A DNA stretch of 64,000 bases from Shewanella intestini. Lineage in GTDB: Bacteria > Pseudomonadota > Gammaproteobacteria > Enterobacterales > Shewanellaceae. The stretch spans positions 1 to 64,000 of the forward strand of contig NZ_JAAIKR010000016.1 of the NCBI RefSeq assembly GCF_018221465.1, given 5' to 3'. How positions within the stretch are numbered: position 1 is the first letter of the stretch; each line of letters begins with the position of its first letter. The translations under genes and the position numbers were made by a program. A model generated the notes under the pieces. It saw only the letters and a program-made list of their open reading frames with translations, was not told the DNA's origin and searched no databases. Of the stretch, positions 39,203 to 48,347 are shown one piece after another.

Positions 39203-40780
39203 ATGAATACTAAAAAAGATAAATACAGCATAGATAATACCGACTACACCGTTGGACAAGATAATATACAAAAATGGGGATTTGACGTTCACAACCCAGT
39301 ATTTGGCATTAGCGCCTCACTTATTGGGCTCTTCATTATTGCCATTTTATTGGTTGAACCAGCAACATCCAAAGCTGTCTTAGATGGCATAAAATTACAA
39401 ATTATTAATTCATTTGATAGCTTATTCATGTGGTCAGCCAATATATTTGTGCTGTTCTGCATAGCCATGATTGTGTCACCTTATGGCAAAATCCGCTTAG
39501 GAGGCGATGAAGCGAAATCCGACTACAGCCGCATGTCTTGGCTTGCAATGTTGTTTGCAGCGGGTATGGGCATTGGCCTTATGTTCTGGGCAGTCGCTGA
39601 ACCTGTTGCATACTACACAGGTTGGTTTGAAACACCACTTAACGTTACGCCAAACACACCTGAAGCGGCCAAGCTTGCGCTCGGTGCGACGATGTTTCAC
39701 TGGGGATTACACCCATGGGCGATTTACGGCGTTGTTTCTTTATCACTCGCCTTTTTTGCTTATAACAAAGGCTTACCGCTTTCAATGCGTTCTGTTTTTT
39801 ATCCAATTTTAGGTGATCGCACTTGGGGCTGGCCTGGACACATTGTTGATATTTTAGCGGTTATTGCCACCTTATTTGGCTTGGCAACCTCGCTTGGGTT
39901 AGGTGCGCAACAAGCCGCCAGCGGTTTCCACCATGTGTTTGGTATCGATAACAGCATGACACTGCAAATGATTATTATCCTTGCAGTAACGCTTGTGGCG
40001 GTTGTATCAGTTATGCGTGGTATTGATGGCGGCGTAAAAGTCATCAGTAATATCAATATGCTAATGGCATTAGTGCTGGTTGTCTTTGTTGCTCTAGTCT
40101 GCTTTGCAGTATCAATGGGTACCATTCCAATAACGGTAATGGGTTACATTGAGAATATTATCCCCCTGAGTAACCCAATTGGCCGTGAAGACCAAGTTTG
40201 GATGCACGGTTGGACTGTATTCTATTGGGCTTGGTGGATTTCATGGTCGCCATTTGTTGGTATGTTCATCGCACGTATCTCACGTGGTCGTACAATCCGT
40301 GAATTTATGACCGCTGTATTAATTGCACCTACATTAGTTACCATTATCTGGATGTCTGTGTTCGGGGGTATCGGTATCGACCAAGTGATAAATAAAGTTG
40401 GTGCACTTGGTACTCAAGGCTTAACGGAAGTTCCGTTAGCGATGTTCCAAGCTTTTGACGCATTGCCATTTGGTAACATGCTATCAATGCTTGCAGTTAT
40501 CTTAGTGTTGGTGTTCTTTGTCACCTCATCTGACTCAGGTTCTTTGGTTATCGACAGTATCACCTCTGGTGGTAAAGTGGATGCGCCAGCACCGCAACGT
40601 ATTTTCTGGGCATTAATTGAAGGCGCTATTGCTGCTGCATTGGTTTGGGTGGGTGGTAAACAAGCCATTGAAGCCTTACAAGCGGGAGCGATTTCAACGG
40701 CATTACCATTCACGGTTATTTTACTGGTGATGTGTGTCAGTTTGATTATGGGCCTTAGAACAGAAAAAAGAGCAAGCTAA
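39203..40780 (+). CDS. BCCT-family betaine/choline/carnitine transporter
   Basis: A 525-residue transporter with about twelve hydrophobic segments. The BCCT signature is clear: GMGIGLMFWAVAEP near residue 115 and WWISWSPFVGMFIARISRGR followed by TIREF near 350. These carriers import betaine, choline or related compounds with Na+ or H+, often for osmoprotection. The ATG at 39203 has GAGG nearby; an in-frame ATG at 39137 adds 22 residues (CAYKLKYNYIFANE...) unlike the family. No betaine-synthesis genes are adjacent, so the substrate is open. There is no long C-terminal osmosensing tail. Confidence 0.9.
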   Translation: MNTKKDKYSIDNTDYTVGQDNIQKWGFDVHNPVFGISASLIGLFIIAILLVEPATSKAVLDGIKLQIINSFDSLFMWSANIFVLFCIAMIVSPYGKIRLGGDEAKSDYSRMSWLAMLFAAGMGIGLMFWAVAEPVAYYTGWFETPLNVTPNTPEAAKLALGATMFHWGLHPWAIYGVVSLSLAFFAYNKGLPLSMRSVFYPILGDRTWGWPGHIVDILAVIATLFGLATSLGLGAQQAASGFHHVFGIDNSMTLQMIIILAVTLVAVVSVMRGIDGGVKVISNINMLMALVLVVFVALVCFAVSMGTIPITVMGYIENIIPLSNPIGREDQVWMHGWTVFYWAWWISWSPFVGMFIARISRGRTIREFMTAVLIAPTLVTIIWMSVFGGIGIDQVINKVGALGTQGLTEVPLAMFQAFDALPFGNMLSMLAVILVLVFFVTSSDSGSLVIDSITSGGKVDAPAPQRIFWALIEGAIAAALVWVGGKQAIEALQAGAISTALPFTVILLVMCVSLIMGLRTEKRAS

Positions 40781-40786
40781 TTAATT

Positions 40787-40813
40787 AGCGCGCCGGTTAT
40801 CGGCGCGCTTTTT
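40787..40813 (+). terminator. Terminator of the BCCT gene
   Basis: AGCGCGCCG-GTTAT-CGGCGCGCT hairpin followed by TTTTT, 7 bases after the stop. Confidence 0.9.
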
Positions 40814-40833
40814 AATGGTGATTTATTAAGCTA

Positions 40834-40854
40834 AAGCACCAAGCACCAAGCACT
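40834..40854. repeat. 7-bp tandem array, three units
   Basis: AAGCACC, AAGCACC and AAGCACT lie in a row between the two terminators of convergent genes. Confidence 0.75.
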
Positions 40855-40861
40855 GACTAAT

Positions 40862-40899
40862 AAAAAGCCGACTGACAATGATTGTCAGTCGGCTTTTTT
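40862..40899 (-). terminator. Terminator of the exonuclease operon
   Basis: GCCGACTGACAAT / ATTGTCAGTCGGC with A-run and T-run on the two sides. It lies about 90 bases past the exonuclease stop, and a second terminator for the + strand lies just before it. Confidence 0.85.
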
Positions 40900-40985
40900 A
40901 TGGTTGATGTTTCATAATACATCGTGGCGGCAATTTAGCATTTAAACACCGTGATCATGGCCTGTTATTTCAAACGGGGGAATGG

Positions 40986-41702
40986 CTATAGCCATAGCTT
41001 TTTAATCGGCGTATTCGGGCTAAAATGATGATGAATTTGTGCTTGTAGCAATTCTGCCGTCGCTATTGCATCGGTTAATGCGTTGTGAGAAGCATAGGTC
41101 GGTAAATGATAACGACTGCGAGTTCTGGCTAAGCGGATAGATTCTGGCTGAGTATTTCTCAACCAATCCATAAAGCTTCTGCGTTTCGATTGTTGAATAT
41201 CAGCCTCAATCTGCATGGTATCGACCACCGGAAACACAATACCTTCGTTGATAACACTTCTTAGTTCGGCATCAAAAAAGTCACGTTCAATTCTGCGATA
41301 ATGCACCACCACAATTTTCCCCGCGAGCTTATCCAATACTTGCTCTAAAATACGCTCAAGATCAGGCGCACCTTTTAGGTCTGAATGGGTGATACCGTGG
41401 ATAATAATGGAATCTTCTTGCAATTTATCTTCTGGCGTAACAAACCAATGCTTGGCGTCACGACACACAATTCGCTGCAAGGTAAAAGGCACTAACCCAA
41501 TACTAATAATACTGTTTTGATTGGCATCTAATCCGGTGGTTTCGAAGTCTAACGCCACAAAATCGATGTCTTTGAGTTGCGTTTCACTGTGATAGGTATT
41601 AGCACGATAAAAACGGGTTAAGCGATTATCTTTACTATTACTGGCTTTGTTTTGTAAAAAAGCTTTCCAGTTAAGCACTTCTTGATTATTAAAATCACGC
41701 AT
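40986..41702 (-). CDS. DnaQ-like 3'-5' exonuclease
   Basis: A 238-residue DEDDh exonuclease: FVALDFETTGLDANQNSIIS (D-x-E), HGITHSDLKGAPD, VVHYRRIERDFFDAEL (second Asp region) and HNALTDAIATAELL (H-x4-D). The fold is that of the polymerase III epsilon proofreading subunit, but the 60-residue N-terminal extension and context argue for a separate enzyme. Its start overlaps the stop of the DUF294 gene by one base (TAATG). Such DUF294-exonuclease pairs occur in many gammaproteobacteria; the role is not established. Confidence 0.87.
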   Translation of the reverse strand: MRDFNNQEVLNWKAFLQNKASNSKDNRLTRFYRANTYHSETQLKDIDFVALDFETTGLDANQNSIISIGLVPFTLQRIVCRDAKHWFVTPEDKLQEDSIIIHGITHSDLKGAPDLERILEQVLDKLAGKIVVVHYRRIERDFFDAELRSVINEGIVFPVVDTMQIEADIQQSKRRSFMDWLRNTQPESIRLARTRSRYHLPTYASHNALTDAIATAELLQAQIHHHFSPNTPIKKLWL

Positions 41703-43591
41703 TATTTAGCCTGTTGCATGCTGTTGGCGGTGTAGCGGAATTTAAGGAAGTTTTGCGCACTGCTTAATACTAAAAAAGCATCTTTTAAATTGCGGCGCTC
41801 AAAATCGGACATATTCTCAGGTTCAATGTTGTTATCAGGTGCTTGCTCTGACTCAATATCCAGTGCTTGATGGCGAATACGAACTAAAGAAATAAACTCC
41901 ATTGCATGTTGCAAGTCCTTACCTTTTGAAGGAGGCAAAATGCCCGCTTCGATAATATCTTCTAGACGATTAAACGAGTTTTGCGACTGTGAACCGATTG
42001 CTAACGCATGTACCCGAATAAGATCGGCTAAAGGCGCGGTGCCACGACGTTTAAGGTTAATAGAATTATTATGACGACCGTCTTTTTCCATCACAAAATC
42101 TTTAAAGAAACCCAGTGGCGGTTTACGATTTAAAGCGTTTCTAGCCAGACAAGCTAAAAAGCGATTGTTCTTTTTAGCTTTACGTAAAATAAACGCATTG
42201 AGCTGCTCTGCCCATTTGCGTCGACCATACACGCCATATAAATCAAAGAAAATCGAGCTGTTGAGTAAGGCTTTTGGGTTTGGGTGCTCAATCCAATCGG
42301 CGAACACGGCTTCCCATTGTGACTGGGTTTTACGATACTCAGGATTGGTCGCCATAATATCGCCTGTACAATAGGCATAACCGCACGCGGCTAGCCCGTC
42401 GCATACATATTTGGCTAATGCCTTAAAGTATTCACCGTGGTGCTGTTCGTCATAATCGTTATCGAGAATAATCGCGTTGTCTTGATCGGTAACAATAAGC
42501 TGCTCATCACGCGCCATTGAGCCTAAAGCTAAGAAACAATACGGCACTGGCGGAGGGCCCAATTTATCTTCAGCTAGCTCAAGCAAACGCTGCTTAAAAC
42601 TACGACCAATTTCCGACATCGCGCGGCCAACCATATGCGAGTTAGCGTCTTCATTAATCATTCGCACAAAACAATCTTTGGTTTGGTGCGATAAGGTAAT
42701 TAAGTCGTCAATGCTACTTTGTTGGAAAATACTGCTGACAATCAACAAACTGTTTTGCGACTCGTAACGAATAATGTCGCTAACTTCAATGAGGCCAATG
42801 GGTTGTTTGTTTTTTAAAATCGGTAAATGGTGCACGTTATAGCGCAGCATTAAAATCATCGCTTCAAAAATGTAGGCGTTATGATCAAGCGAAATAAGCT
42901 CGGTGGACATCACCTCACCAACATGGGTGTTCATATCAAGGCCTTGTGCGGCCACTTTGGCGCAAATATCGTGCTCGGTAATAATACCCACAAAGCTATT
43001 ACTGCCTTCATTACTGGTAGTGGGGTCTTGAATAATGGCCGCTGAGACATTCTCTTGCGTCATGATTTTTGCCACATTTTGAATGCAAGTATCAGTAGGC
43101 AACATCACTGGTGCGCCGCGCAGCAAGGTTTTCACTTTTGAGGTGGTTAACGAATTGGCGTCATCGCTATTATCTTCAACCGCTTGTTGTAAACGGGTGC
43201 TGCCTTCAGCTTCAACAAAGTCGGCAAACACATCATAACGCTCACAAAATTCTTCAAATATTTGCTCTGGAATACAATACAGCAAGGTGTCTTTTAGTGC
43301 TTTAGCTGGGTAGCGTACTTTGTTGTTGGTGAGTAGCCCCATTTGACCAAAGATTTCCCCCTGATCGAGACGATTATATAACTCACCATTACGCCGATAC
43401 ATTTCAACCACACCACTGCGGATCATAAACAGATCGTGTATTTTATCGGCAAATTCAATCACCATTGAGTCAGCGCGATAATAAGATATCTCAACACTTT
43501 TTGAGACTTCCACTAAGGCAGTTTCTGGCAATTGATCAAAAGGCGGGTATTGGCGGATGAAGTTGCGAATTTCTAATAGCTCGACTTCCAT
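41702..43591 (-). CDS. Cyclic-nucleotide-binding/CBS/DUF294 nucleotidyltransferase-like protein
   Basis: A 629-residue multidomain signalling protein. Residues 10-130 form a cNMP-binding fold (MIEFADKIHDLFMIRSGVVEMYRRNG, LDQGEIFGQMGLLTNN). Residues 160-290 hold two CBS repeats (MTQENVSAAIIQD, VGIITEHDICAKVA, LPILKNKQPIGLIEVSDII). Residues 300-460 are the DUF294 nucleotidyltransferase-like domain (LGSMARDEQLIVTDQDNAII), and a helical DUF294 C-terminal domain follows. It resembles a GlnD-like sensor that could modify a partner in response to nucleotides. It is coupled to the exonuclease gene, so the exonuclease is the likely effector (inference). Confidence 0.88.
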   Translation of the reverse strand: MEVELLEIRNFIRQYPPFDQLPETALVEVSKSVEISYYRADSMVIEFADKIHDLFMIRSGVVEMYRRNGELYNRLDQGEIFGQMGLLTNNKVRYPAKALKDTLLYCIPEQIFEEFCERYDVFADFVEAEGSTRLQQAVEDNSDDANSLTTSKVKTLLRGAPVMLPTDTCIQNVAKIMTQENVSAAIIQDPTTSNEGSNSFVGIITEHDICAKVAAQGLDMNTHVGEVMSTELISLDHNAYIFEAMILMLRYNVHHLPILKNKQPIGLIEVSDIIRYESQNSLLIVSSIFQQSSIDDLITLSHQTKDCFVRMINEDANSHMVGRAMSEIGRSFKQRLLELAEDKLGPPPVPYCFLALGSMARDEQLIVTDQDNAIILDNDYDEQHHGEYFKALAKYVCDGLAACGYAYCTGDIMATNPEYRKTQSQWEAVFADWIEHPNPKALLNSSIFFDLYGVYGRRKWAEQLNAFILRKAKKNNRFLACLARNALNRKPPLGFFKDFVMEKDGRHNNSINLKRRGTAPLADLIRVHALAIGSQSQNSFNRLEDIIEAGILPPSKGKDLQHAMEFISLVRIRHQALDIESEQAPDNNIEPENMSDFERRNLKDAFLVLSSAQNFLKFRYTANSMQQAK

Positions 43592-43992
43592 TTTTCGCTC
43601 GATATTAAAGGTAACTAGGATGAATCATTACATTATATGGCATCTATTGACGTTGTGCAGCCAACCTAAACGACAGAGTTTAAGAAATAACGCCTTAAGG
43701 ACAAAGGTTTAATCATTGCGGCGTACTTTATTTGCTGCGCTTGTATTTAACGGCCATATATTAGGGTTATTTACCACCCTGTCCGCATCATTGATTGATA
43801 CTCAATAACGACAGGACTTGTCCCTAAATCGCACACAAATAAACATGTTCACTGAGCGGTAATAATGAGTACTGACAAGTTGAGATAACTATTTTTAGCC
43901 ATTCAATCGCCAGAAGTATTGCAATGAATAATATTTTTAAAAAACTTAACACTTTAAAATCAATAGTATAGACCAACAACTCATAAATTAAA

Positions 43993-44006
43993 TGAACAAT
44001 CGTTCA
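43993..44006. promoter_or_regulatory. TetR-like operator half-pair 1
   Basis: TGAACAATCGTTCA: TGAAC and GTTCA arms around four bases. The form is typical of TetR/AcrR-family operators. Confidence 0.6.
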
Positions 44007-44015
44007 GATTCAACT

Positions 44016-44029
44016 TGAACAGTCGTTCA
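44016..44029. promoter_or_regulatory. TetR-like operator half-pair 2
   Basis: TGAACAGTCGTTCA, the same palindrome as the one 23 bases to the left (about two helical turns), about 95 bases before the CMD gene start. Confidence 0.6.
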
Positions 44030-44122
44030 TTTTTATCTATAGTTTATTTCATCCACGGGGCAAACAACTGCAGCTTGCCAACGTAACGACACTTTATATT
44101 ATTCTGACCCGGAGCATTGAAC

Positions 44123-44671
44123 ATGACGACATTTACTATTCACACAACTGAATCAGCACCTGAAAAAAGCAAAGCAATTTTAGCAGGCGCAATTAAACAA
44201 GTTGGCGTTATTCCTGGTTTATATGGCGTGATGGCTGAGTCACCTGAAATCTTAAAAGCATACACGCAATTAAACCAACTCTTCACCAGCACTTCATTTA
44301 ACGCCGAAGAGTTAACCGTTGTTTGGCAAACCATTAATGTTGAACATGAATGTCATTATTGCGTACCAGCTCATACCGCTATTGCGCACTCGATGAAAGT
44401 GGACGCGGGATTAACCGAAGCATTACGCAATCAAACTGCAATGCCAACTGAAAAACTTCAAGCATTACATAAATTTACTTTGGCAATGGTACGTCAACGC
44501 GGTAATGTTACTGACGAACAAATAGCTGAATTTTTTGCAGCAGGTTATGCGCAGCAACAAGTGCTGGAAATTATCTTAGGCTTGTCACAAAAAGTCATCA
44601 GTAACTACGTTAATCATGTCGCTAAAACGCCTGTTGACCCTATGTTTAGCGATTTTGCATGGACTAAATAA
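44123..44671 (+). CDS. Carboxymuconolactone decarboxylase / AhpD-like protein
   Basis: A 182-residue CMD-fold protein with the redox centre EHECHYCVPAHTAIAH near residues 75-90 (C-x-x-C plus His), as in AhpD-type peroxidase-linked proteins. The start is the ATG at 44123 with GGAG 8 bases upstream; an in-frame TTG at 44117 is too close to that site. It may reduce peroxides or protect against electrophiles using the CXXC pair; the substrate is unknown. The twin TGAAC-N4-GTTCA palindromes upstream suggest repression by a TetR-type regulator encoded elsewhere. It is a monocistronic gene. Confidence 0.85.
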   Translation: MTTFTIHTTESAPEKSKAILAGAIKQVGVIPGLYGVMAESPEILKAYTQLNQLFTSTSFNAEELTVVWQTINVEHECHYCVPAHTAIAHSMKVDAGLTEALRNQTAMPTEKLQALHKFTLAMVRQRGNVTDEQIAEFFAAGYAQQQVLEIILGLSQKVISNYVNHVAKTPVDPMFSDFAWTK

Positions 44672-44688
44672 TCCATCAATGTCAGTTT

Positions 44689-44728
44689 GTTGTTGATGTC
44701 AATTGCGCAAGTAACTGACATCAACAAC
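44689..44728. repeat. Perfect 13-bp inverted repeat after the CMD gene
   Basis: GTTGTTGATGTCA and TGACATCAACAAC pair around a 14-base loop, 17 bases past the stop, without a T-run. It probably ends or protects the transcript. Confidence 0.65.
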
Positions 44729-44990
44729 CACATTGTTAACAACCGTTACTTTACTTCCAGCATGACACCCACCCAAAAAAAAACCATAACACATTGATTA
44801 ACAATACAAATAAAGCATTAGCAAACCCTAAATCACTGACATTATCATGGGTTAAATATGTGCTATATTTAAGGCACTTTTCAGTTGTGCCCATGCCTAT
44901 ATCATCGCATCGCTGCCGACGGCATCAGCACGTTGTGGCAGTTATCAATAGTCGGTAATGCGTGCAACACAGGTTTGCAATGGACGCAAT

Positions 44991-45902
44991 ATGATTGAAT
45001 CATTTAACTTTTTCAAATCCATTCTCGACACTATGACCGAGCACATCGTGGTCATAAATACCCAAGGTAATATTGTGTTTGTGAATCATGCCTGGAAGAC
45101 ATTTAGTCAATTAAACGAATGTACTATTAACGACCCTTGGGATGATGTTAATTACTTAGCAGTGTGTGACAACGCCGCTGCGATGGGAGATGAATTTGGC
45201 ATTAAAGCTGCCAAAGGTATTCGCGCGGTGATAAATAAACAACAAGACAACTTTTATTTTGAATACCCATGCCACAGCCAAACTGATAAGCGCTGGTTTA
45301 TGATGCGCACCACGCCATTTATAACCAATGACAAAGCCTATTTTGTTATCTCTCACCAAAACATTACCGAAAGAAAAGTCGCCGAAGAAAAAGTCCTTAA
45401 CTTGTCGCGCATTGACGGTTTAACAGCTATTCCTAATCGCCGCTATTTTGATGAATTCATTAGTGATGAATGGCGTCGCTGTAAGCGCCTTAATATGCCA
45501 ATTTCACTCGCTATGGTCGACCTTGACCACTTTAAACTGCTAAATGACACTTACGGCCACCAAGCTGGCGATGAATGTTTGAAATCCATTGGCCACATTC
45601 TTAAAAACTTTGGACAACGCACTGGCGATTTAAGTGCACGTTACGGTGGCGAAGAATTTGCCTTAGTGTTCGGTAACACGACCAAAACACAGGCGGTAAA
45701 CTTGTCAAAAAAACTATTGGAACAAATTCGTGCCCTGAAAATATCCAACAAATATTCGCCCACCCTCGCTATCTTAACCGCCAGCATTGGAGTCGCTACC
45801 ATGCAACCTAATGGCACTAATGGCCATGATCAATTGATAAAAGAAGCCGACCGTTTGCTTTATATCGCCAAACAGCATGGCCGTAATGGCTTGCATTACT
45901 AA
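44991..45902 (+). CDS. PAS-GGDEF diguanylate cyclase
   Basis: A 303-residue soluble protein. Residues 1-125 form a PAS domain (ILDTMTEHIVVINTQGNIVFVNHAW, split in the usual PAS strands; FFVISHQNITERK at its end). The GGDEF domain follows, with RYGGEEFALVF as the active loop and an intact inhibitory site RTGD five residues before it, so c-di-GMP synthesis with product inhibition is expected. No membrane segment is seen. Start uncertain: the ATG at 44991 has a weak ATGGA site and begins MIESFNFFKSILD; the in-frame ATG at 44958 has none. Confidence 0.88.
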   Translation: MIESFNFFKSILDTMTEHIVVINTQGNIVFVNHAWKTFSQLNECTINDPWDDVNYLAVCDNAAAMGDEFGIKAAKGIRAVINKQQDNFYFEYPCHSQTDKRWFMMRTTPFITNDKAYFVISHQNITERKVAEEKVLNLSRIDGLTAIPNRRYFDEFISDEWRRCKRLNMPISLAMVDLDHFKLLNDTYGHQAGDECLKSIGHILKNFGQRTGDLSARYGGEEFALVFGNTTKTQAVNLSKKLLEQIRALKISNKYSPTLAILTASIGVATMQPNGTNGHDQLIKEADRLLYIAKQHGRNGLHY

Positions 45903-46028
45903 CGCCTTATTCGTGCATTTTTATCTTTTGTGCTTGGAGGGCGCAGGCGGTTATCACGCTTTTAGCATAACATGGTAACCTTAACGTTATTTTTGTCGTC
46001 CACTCATCTAAGCTGAAGGTTATCTATT

Positions 46029-46724
46029 ATGTCCCCCGCACTGCACAAATCTGCCGCGCTATTTATACTGTTATTGGCTATGCCAACTTTTGCAAATGAG
46101 CTCACCCGTATCACCTTAGACAACGGCGCAGTGGTGCAGCTTAATGATGACTTCACTTGGGAATATGTCATTTTAACCAGTCAGCGACCTGATACTCAAA
46201 AAGCCACAATAGAACAAACAAGCTCAGCAACTGCAGCTAATACTACGAGCAACACGACGGCTAGCACATTCACTCAAGCGACTTCTGGATCAATCTCAAA
46301 TCCGGTCATACCCGCAACCGAACTCGCTTCAACGCCAAATATTGACCAAGTTCCTACCTTAACCCAAGCAGCAATAACTCAAGCGGCCTTATTGAAATCA
46401 ACCGCGAAAGGCGATGTTAAAATCAGCTATATCAAACATCAATGGGACGATGATCGCTTAGGGTTAACCTTTGAACTGAGCAGTAACAGCCCTGAACATT
46501 ATGTGATGATAGCGCTTGAAATCAGTTTATTTGCCGACGATGGCCACCTGCTAAAACAGCAAACGGTAAAAGTATGGAAAGCTATTTTTAGAATGCCAGA
46601 AACCTACTTACGTAAAGGCGAAACTCGAAGCAGCAACATCATTTGGATTGACGGTATTGACCAATCCCAATGGTCAAAACAATTAATCAGTTTAAAAATA
46701 AAGAAAATGGACTCAAGAATGTAA
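46029..46724 (+). CDS. Secreted DUF3157 family protein
   Basis: A 231-residue protein with a signal peptide (LHKSAALFILLLAMPTFA, cleavage near residue 24). The mature start ELTRITLDNGAVVQLNDDFTWEYV is the signature of DUF3157 as I recall it from Vibrio and Shewanella. A Thr/Ser/Ala-rich linker at about 58-110 separates it from a beta-rich C-terminal domain (GDVKISYIKHQWDDDRLGLTF onward). Probably periplasmic; function unknown. GAAGGT lies about 10 bases before the ATG. Confidence 0.72.
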   Translation: MSPALHKSAALFILLLAMPTFANELTRITLDNGAVVQLNDDFTWEYVILTSQRPDTQKATIEQTSSATAANTTSNTTASTFTQATSGSISNPVIPATELASTPNIDQVPTLTQAAITQAALLKSTAKGDVKISYIKHQWDDDRLGLTFELSSNSPEHYVMIALEISLFADDGHLLKQQTVKVWKAIFRMPETYLRKGETRSSNIIWIDGIDQSQWSKQLISLKIKKMDSRM

Positions 46725-47090
46725 CCGTAACGCTCACACTCGCGTCAGCTCAGTTGCTAATTCATTCGTCAGCAGTATAAACACATCTACATGTTTGCCA
46801 TTAACCTTTATCTTTATCTTTATCTTTAATGGCAAACATCAGTTACTCAGCCAACATCATTGGCAAAAAGTCACACCATTTACAGCCTAATGGTTTGTTT
46901 CAAGCTTTAAAATAAGCGCTTTAATCCAACTTGCACTCGCCTATCATCGCCGTGAAAACGGACGCTAGCAACTATATCTAATTTAAAGTAACTTACTAAA
47001 ATAAAGCCGTTTATAAGATAAAATCACCACAGTTTTAAGGTTCATTGATGTAACCGCAATTTCAATAATTGCTAAAACAAGGATGCCACC
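46725..47090. other. Spacer with a hairpin whose loop is a hexamer array
   Basis: No credible ORF. It contains the inverted repeat and CTTTAT array at 46791-46839 listed separately. The right part must hold the promoter of the sorbosone-dehydrogenase-like gene. Confidence 0.5.
46791..46839. repeat. 14-bp inverted repeat enclosing (CTTTAT)n
   Basis: ATGTTTGCCATTAA (46791-46804) and TTAATGGCAAACAT (46826-46839) pair perfectly. The 21-base loop is made almost entirely of CTTTAT hexamers (46806-46828). Confidence 0.85.
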
Positions 47091-48200
47091 ATGCTAAAGC
47101 CCGCTTTATTGCTGACAATGTTACTCACGCCACTGTCAATATCAGTTTCATCCCATGCGTTACCACTTGAAAACATCACCTTACCTAAAGGTTTTTCAAT
47201 TGATTTATATGCTGACAAAGTCACTAATGCTCGGCAAATGGCATTAGGAGATAACGGCACCGTTTTTGTTGGCAGTCGCCGAGCAGGTAATGTTTACGCG
47301 TTAATTGATAGCAATAATGACAACCGCGCCGACCAACAAATTACTATCGCCAAAGATTTATTTATGCCATCAGGTTTAGCATTTCATCAAGGCAGTTTAT
47401 ATGTGGCCGAGGTCGATAAAATATGGCGCTATAACAACATAGAACAATCACTTCCTACCATTCCTGCCCCAGAATTGGTTTATAACAAGTTACCCAATAA
47501 GTCACACCACGGCTGGAAAAACATTAAATTTGGCCCAGACGGCAAGCTGTATATCCCCGTTGGCGCACCTTGCAATGTTTGTGACGAACCATTGCCGTTT
47601 TCATCTATTTTGAAATTGAATGTCGACACTAAAAAAGTCACCACGGTTGCCCGCGGAGTACGTAATAGCGTGGGGTTTGATTTTCATCCACAAACAGGTC
47701 AATTATGGTTTACCGACAACGGCCGCGACATGATGGGCGATGATTTACCCGATGACGAACTCAACCGAGTCACCCAAGTTGGGCAGCATTTTGGCTTTCC
47801 GTATGTGCACAATACTGACATAGCTGATCCGGAGTTTTACGATCCAAACAAGGCTAAGCTTAATACCGCGCCCGAGCTTAATTTAGGAGCGCACGTGGCG
47901 GCATTAGGCATGGAGTTTTATTTAGGTAAGCAATTTCCGGCTCAATATTATGGCAATATTTTTATCGCCCAACATGGCTCATGGAACCGCAGCAGTAAAG
48001 TGGGATACCGCATCATGCAGGTCAAACTGCAAGGCAGTAAAGTGGTAGATTATCAGCCTTTTGCAACCGGATGGTTACAGGGAGAGAAAAGCTGGGGACG
48101 CCCAGTTGCGGTGTTAACCATGCCAGATGGTGCATTGTTAGTGTCTGATGACGCCGCCAATGCGGTTTATCGAATTAGTTATCAAGCGACGACGGATTAA
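47091..48200 (+). CDS. PQQ-dependent sugar dehydrogenase (sorbosone dehydrogenase family)
   Basis: A 369-residue secreted beta-propeller. A signal peptide ends near SVSSHA (residue 23). Motifs: LPKGFSIDLYADKVTNARQM, SHHGWKNIKFGPDGKLYIPV then GAPCNVCDE (the CxxC of the sorbosone-dehydrogenase group), VARGVRNSVGFDFHP, LWFTDNGRDMMGDD and ISYQ at the end. The family oxidises aldoses or ketoaldoses using PQQ in the periplasm; the exact sugar is unknown. AAGGAT precedes the ATG. It converges on the KdgM-like porin gene; the pair hints at sugar or uronide use, but no other sugar genes are present. Confidence 0.85.
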   Translation: MLKPALLLTMLLTPLSISVSSHALPLENITLPKGFSIDLYADKVTNARQMALGDNGTVFVGSRRAGNVYALIDSNNDNRADQQITIAKDLFMPSGLAFHQGSLYVAEVDKIWRYNNIEQSLPTIPAPELVYNKLPNKSHHGWKNIKFGPDGKLYIPVGAPCNVCDEPLPFSSILKLNVDTKKVTTVARGVRNSVGFDFHPQTGQLWFTDNGRDMMGDDLPDDELNRVTQVGQHFGFPYVHNTDIADPEFYDPNKAKLNTAPELNLGAHVAALGMEFYLGKQFPAQYYGNIFIAQHGSWNRSSKVGYRIMQVKLQGSKVVDYQPFATGWLQGEKSWGRPVAVLTMPDGALLVSDDAANAVYRISYQATTD

Positions 48201-48270
48201 ACATGCATTTTGGATGACGAATCCCATTCACTCGGCCAACTTATTAAAGGCATATTTAGCCAATAACAAA

Positions 48271-48293
48271 AGCAGCTATTTAAACTAGCTGCT
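48271..48293. terminator. Hairpin between convergent genes
   Basis: AGCAGCTA / TAGCTGCT around a 7-base loop, without a clear T-run. It is midway between the two stops. Confidence 0.45.
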
Positions 48294-48347
48294 CTGATGA
48301 ACGCCTTTGAAACGCTGTTATGGTGCGCAATCTATTATGTAGTGATA

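Larger units (their letters stand above)
43592..44122. other. Divergent spacer carrying twin palindromic operators
   Basis: No credible ORF. The right end holds two 14-bp palindromes at 43993 and 44016 (listed separately), upstream of the CMD-family gene. Confidence 0.55.
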
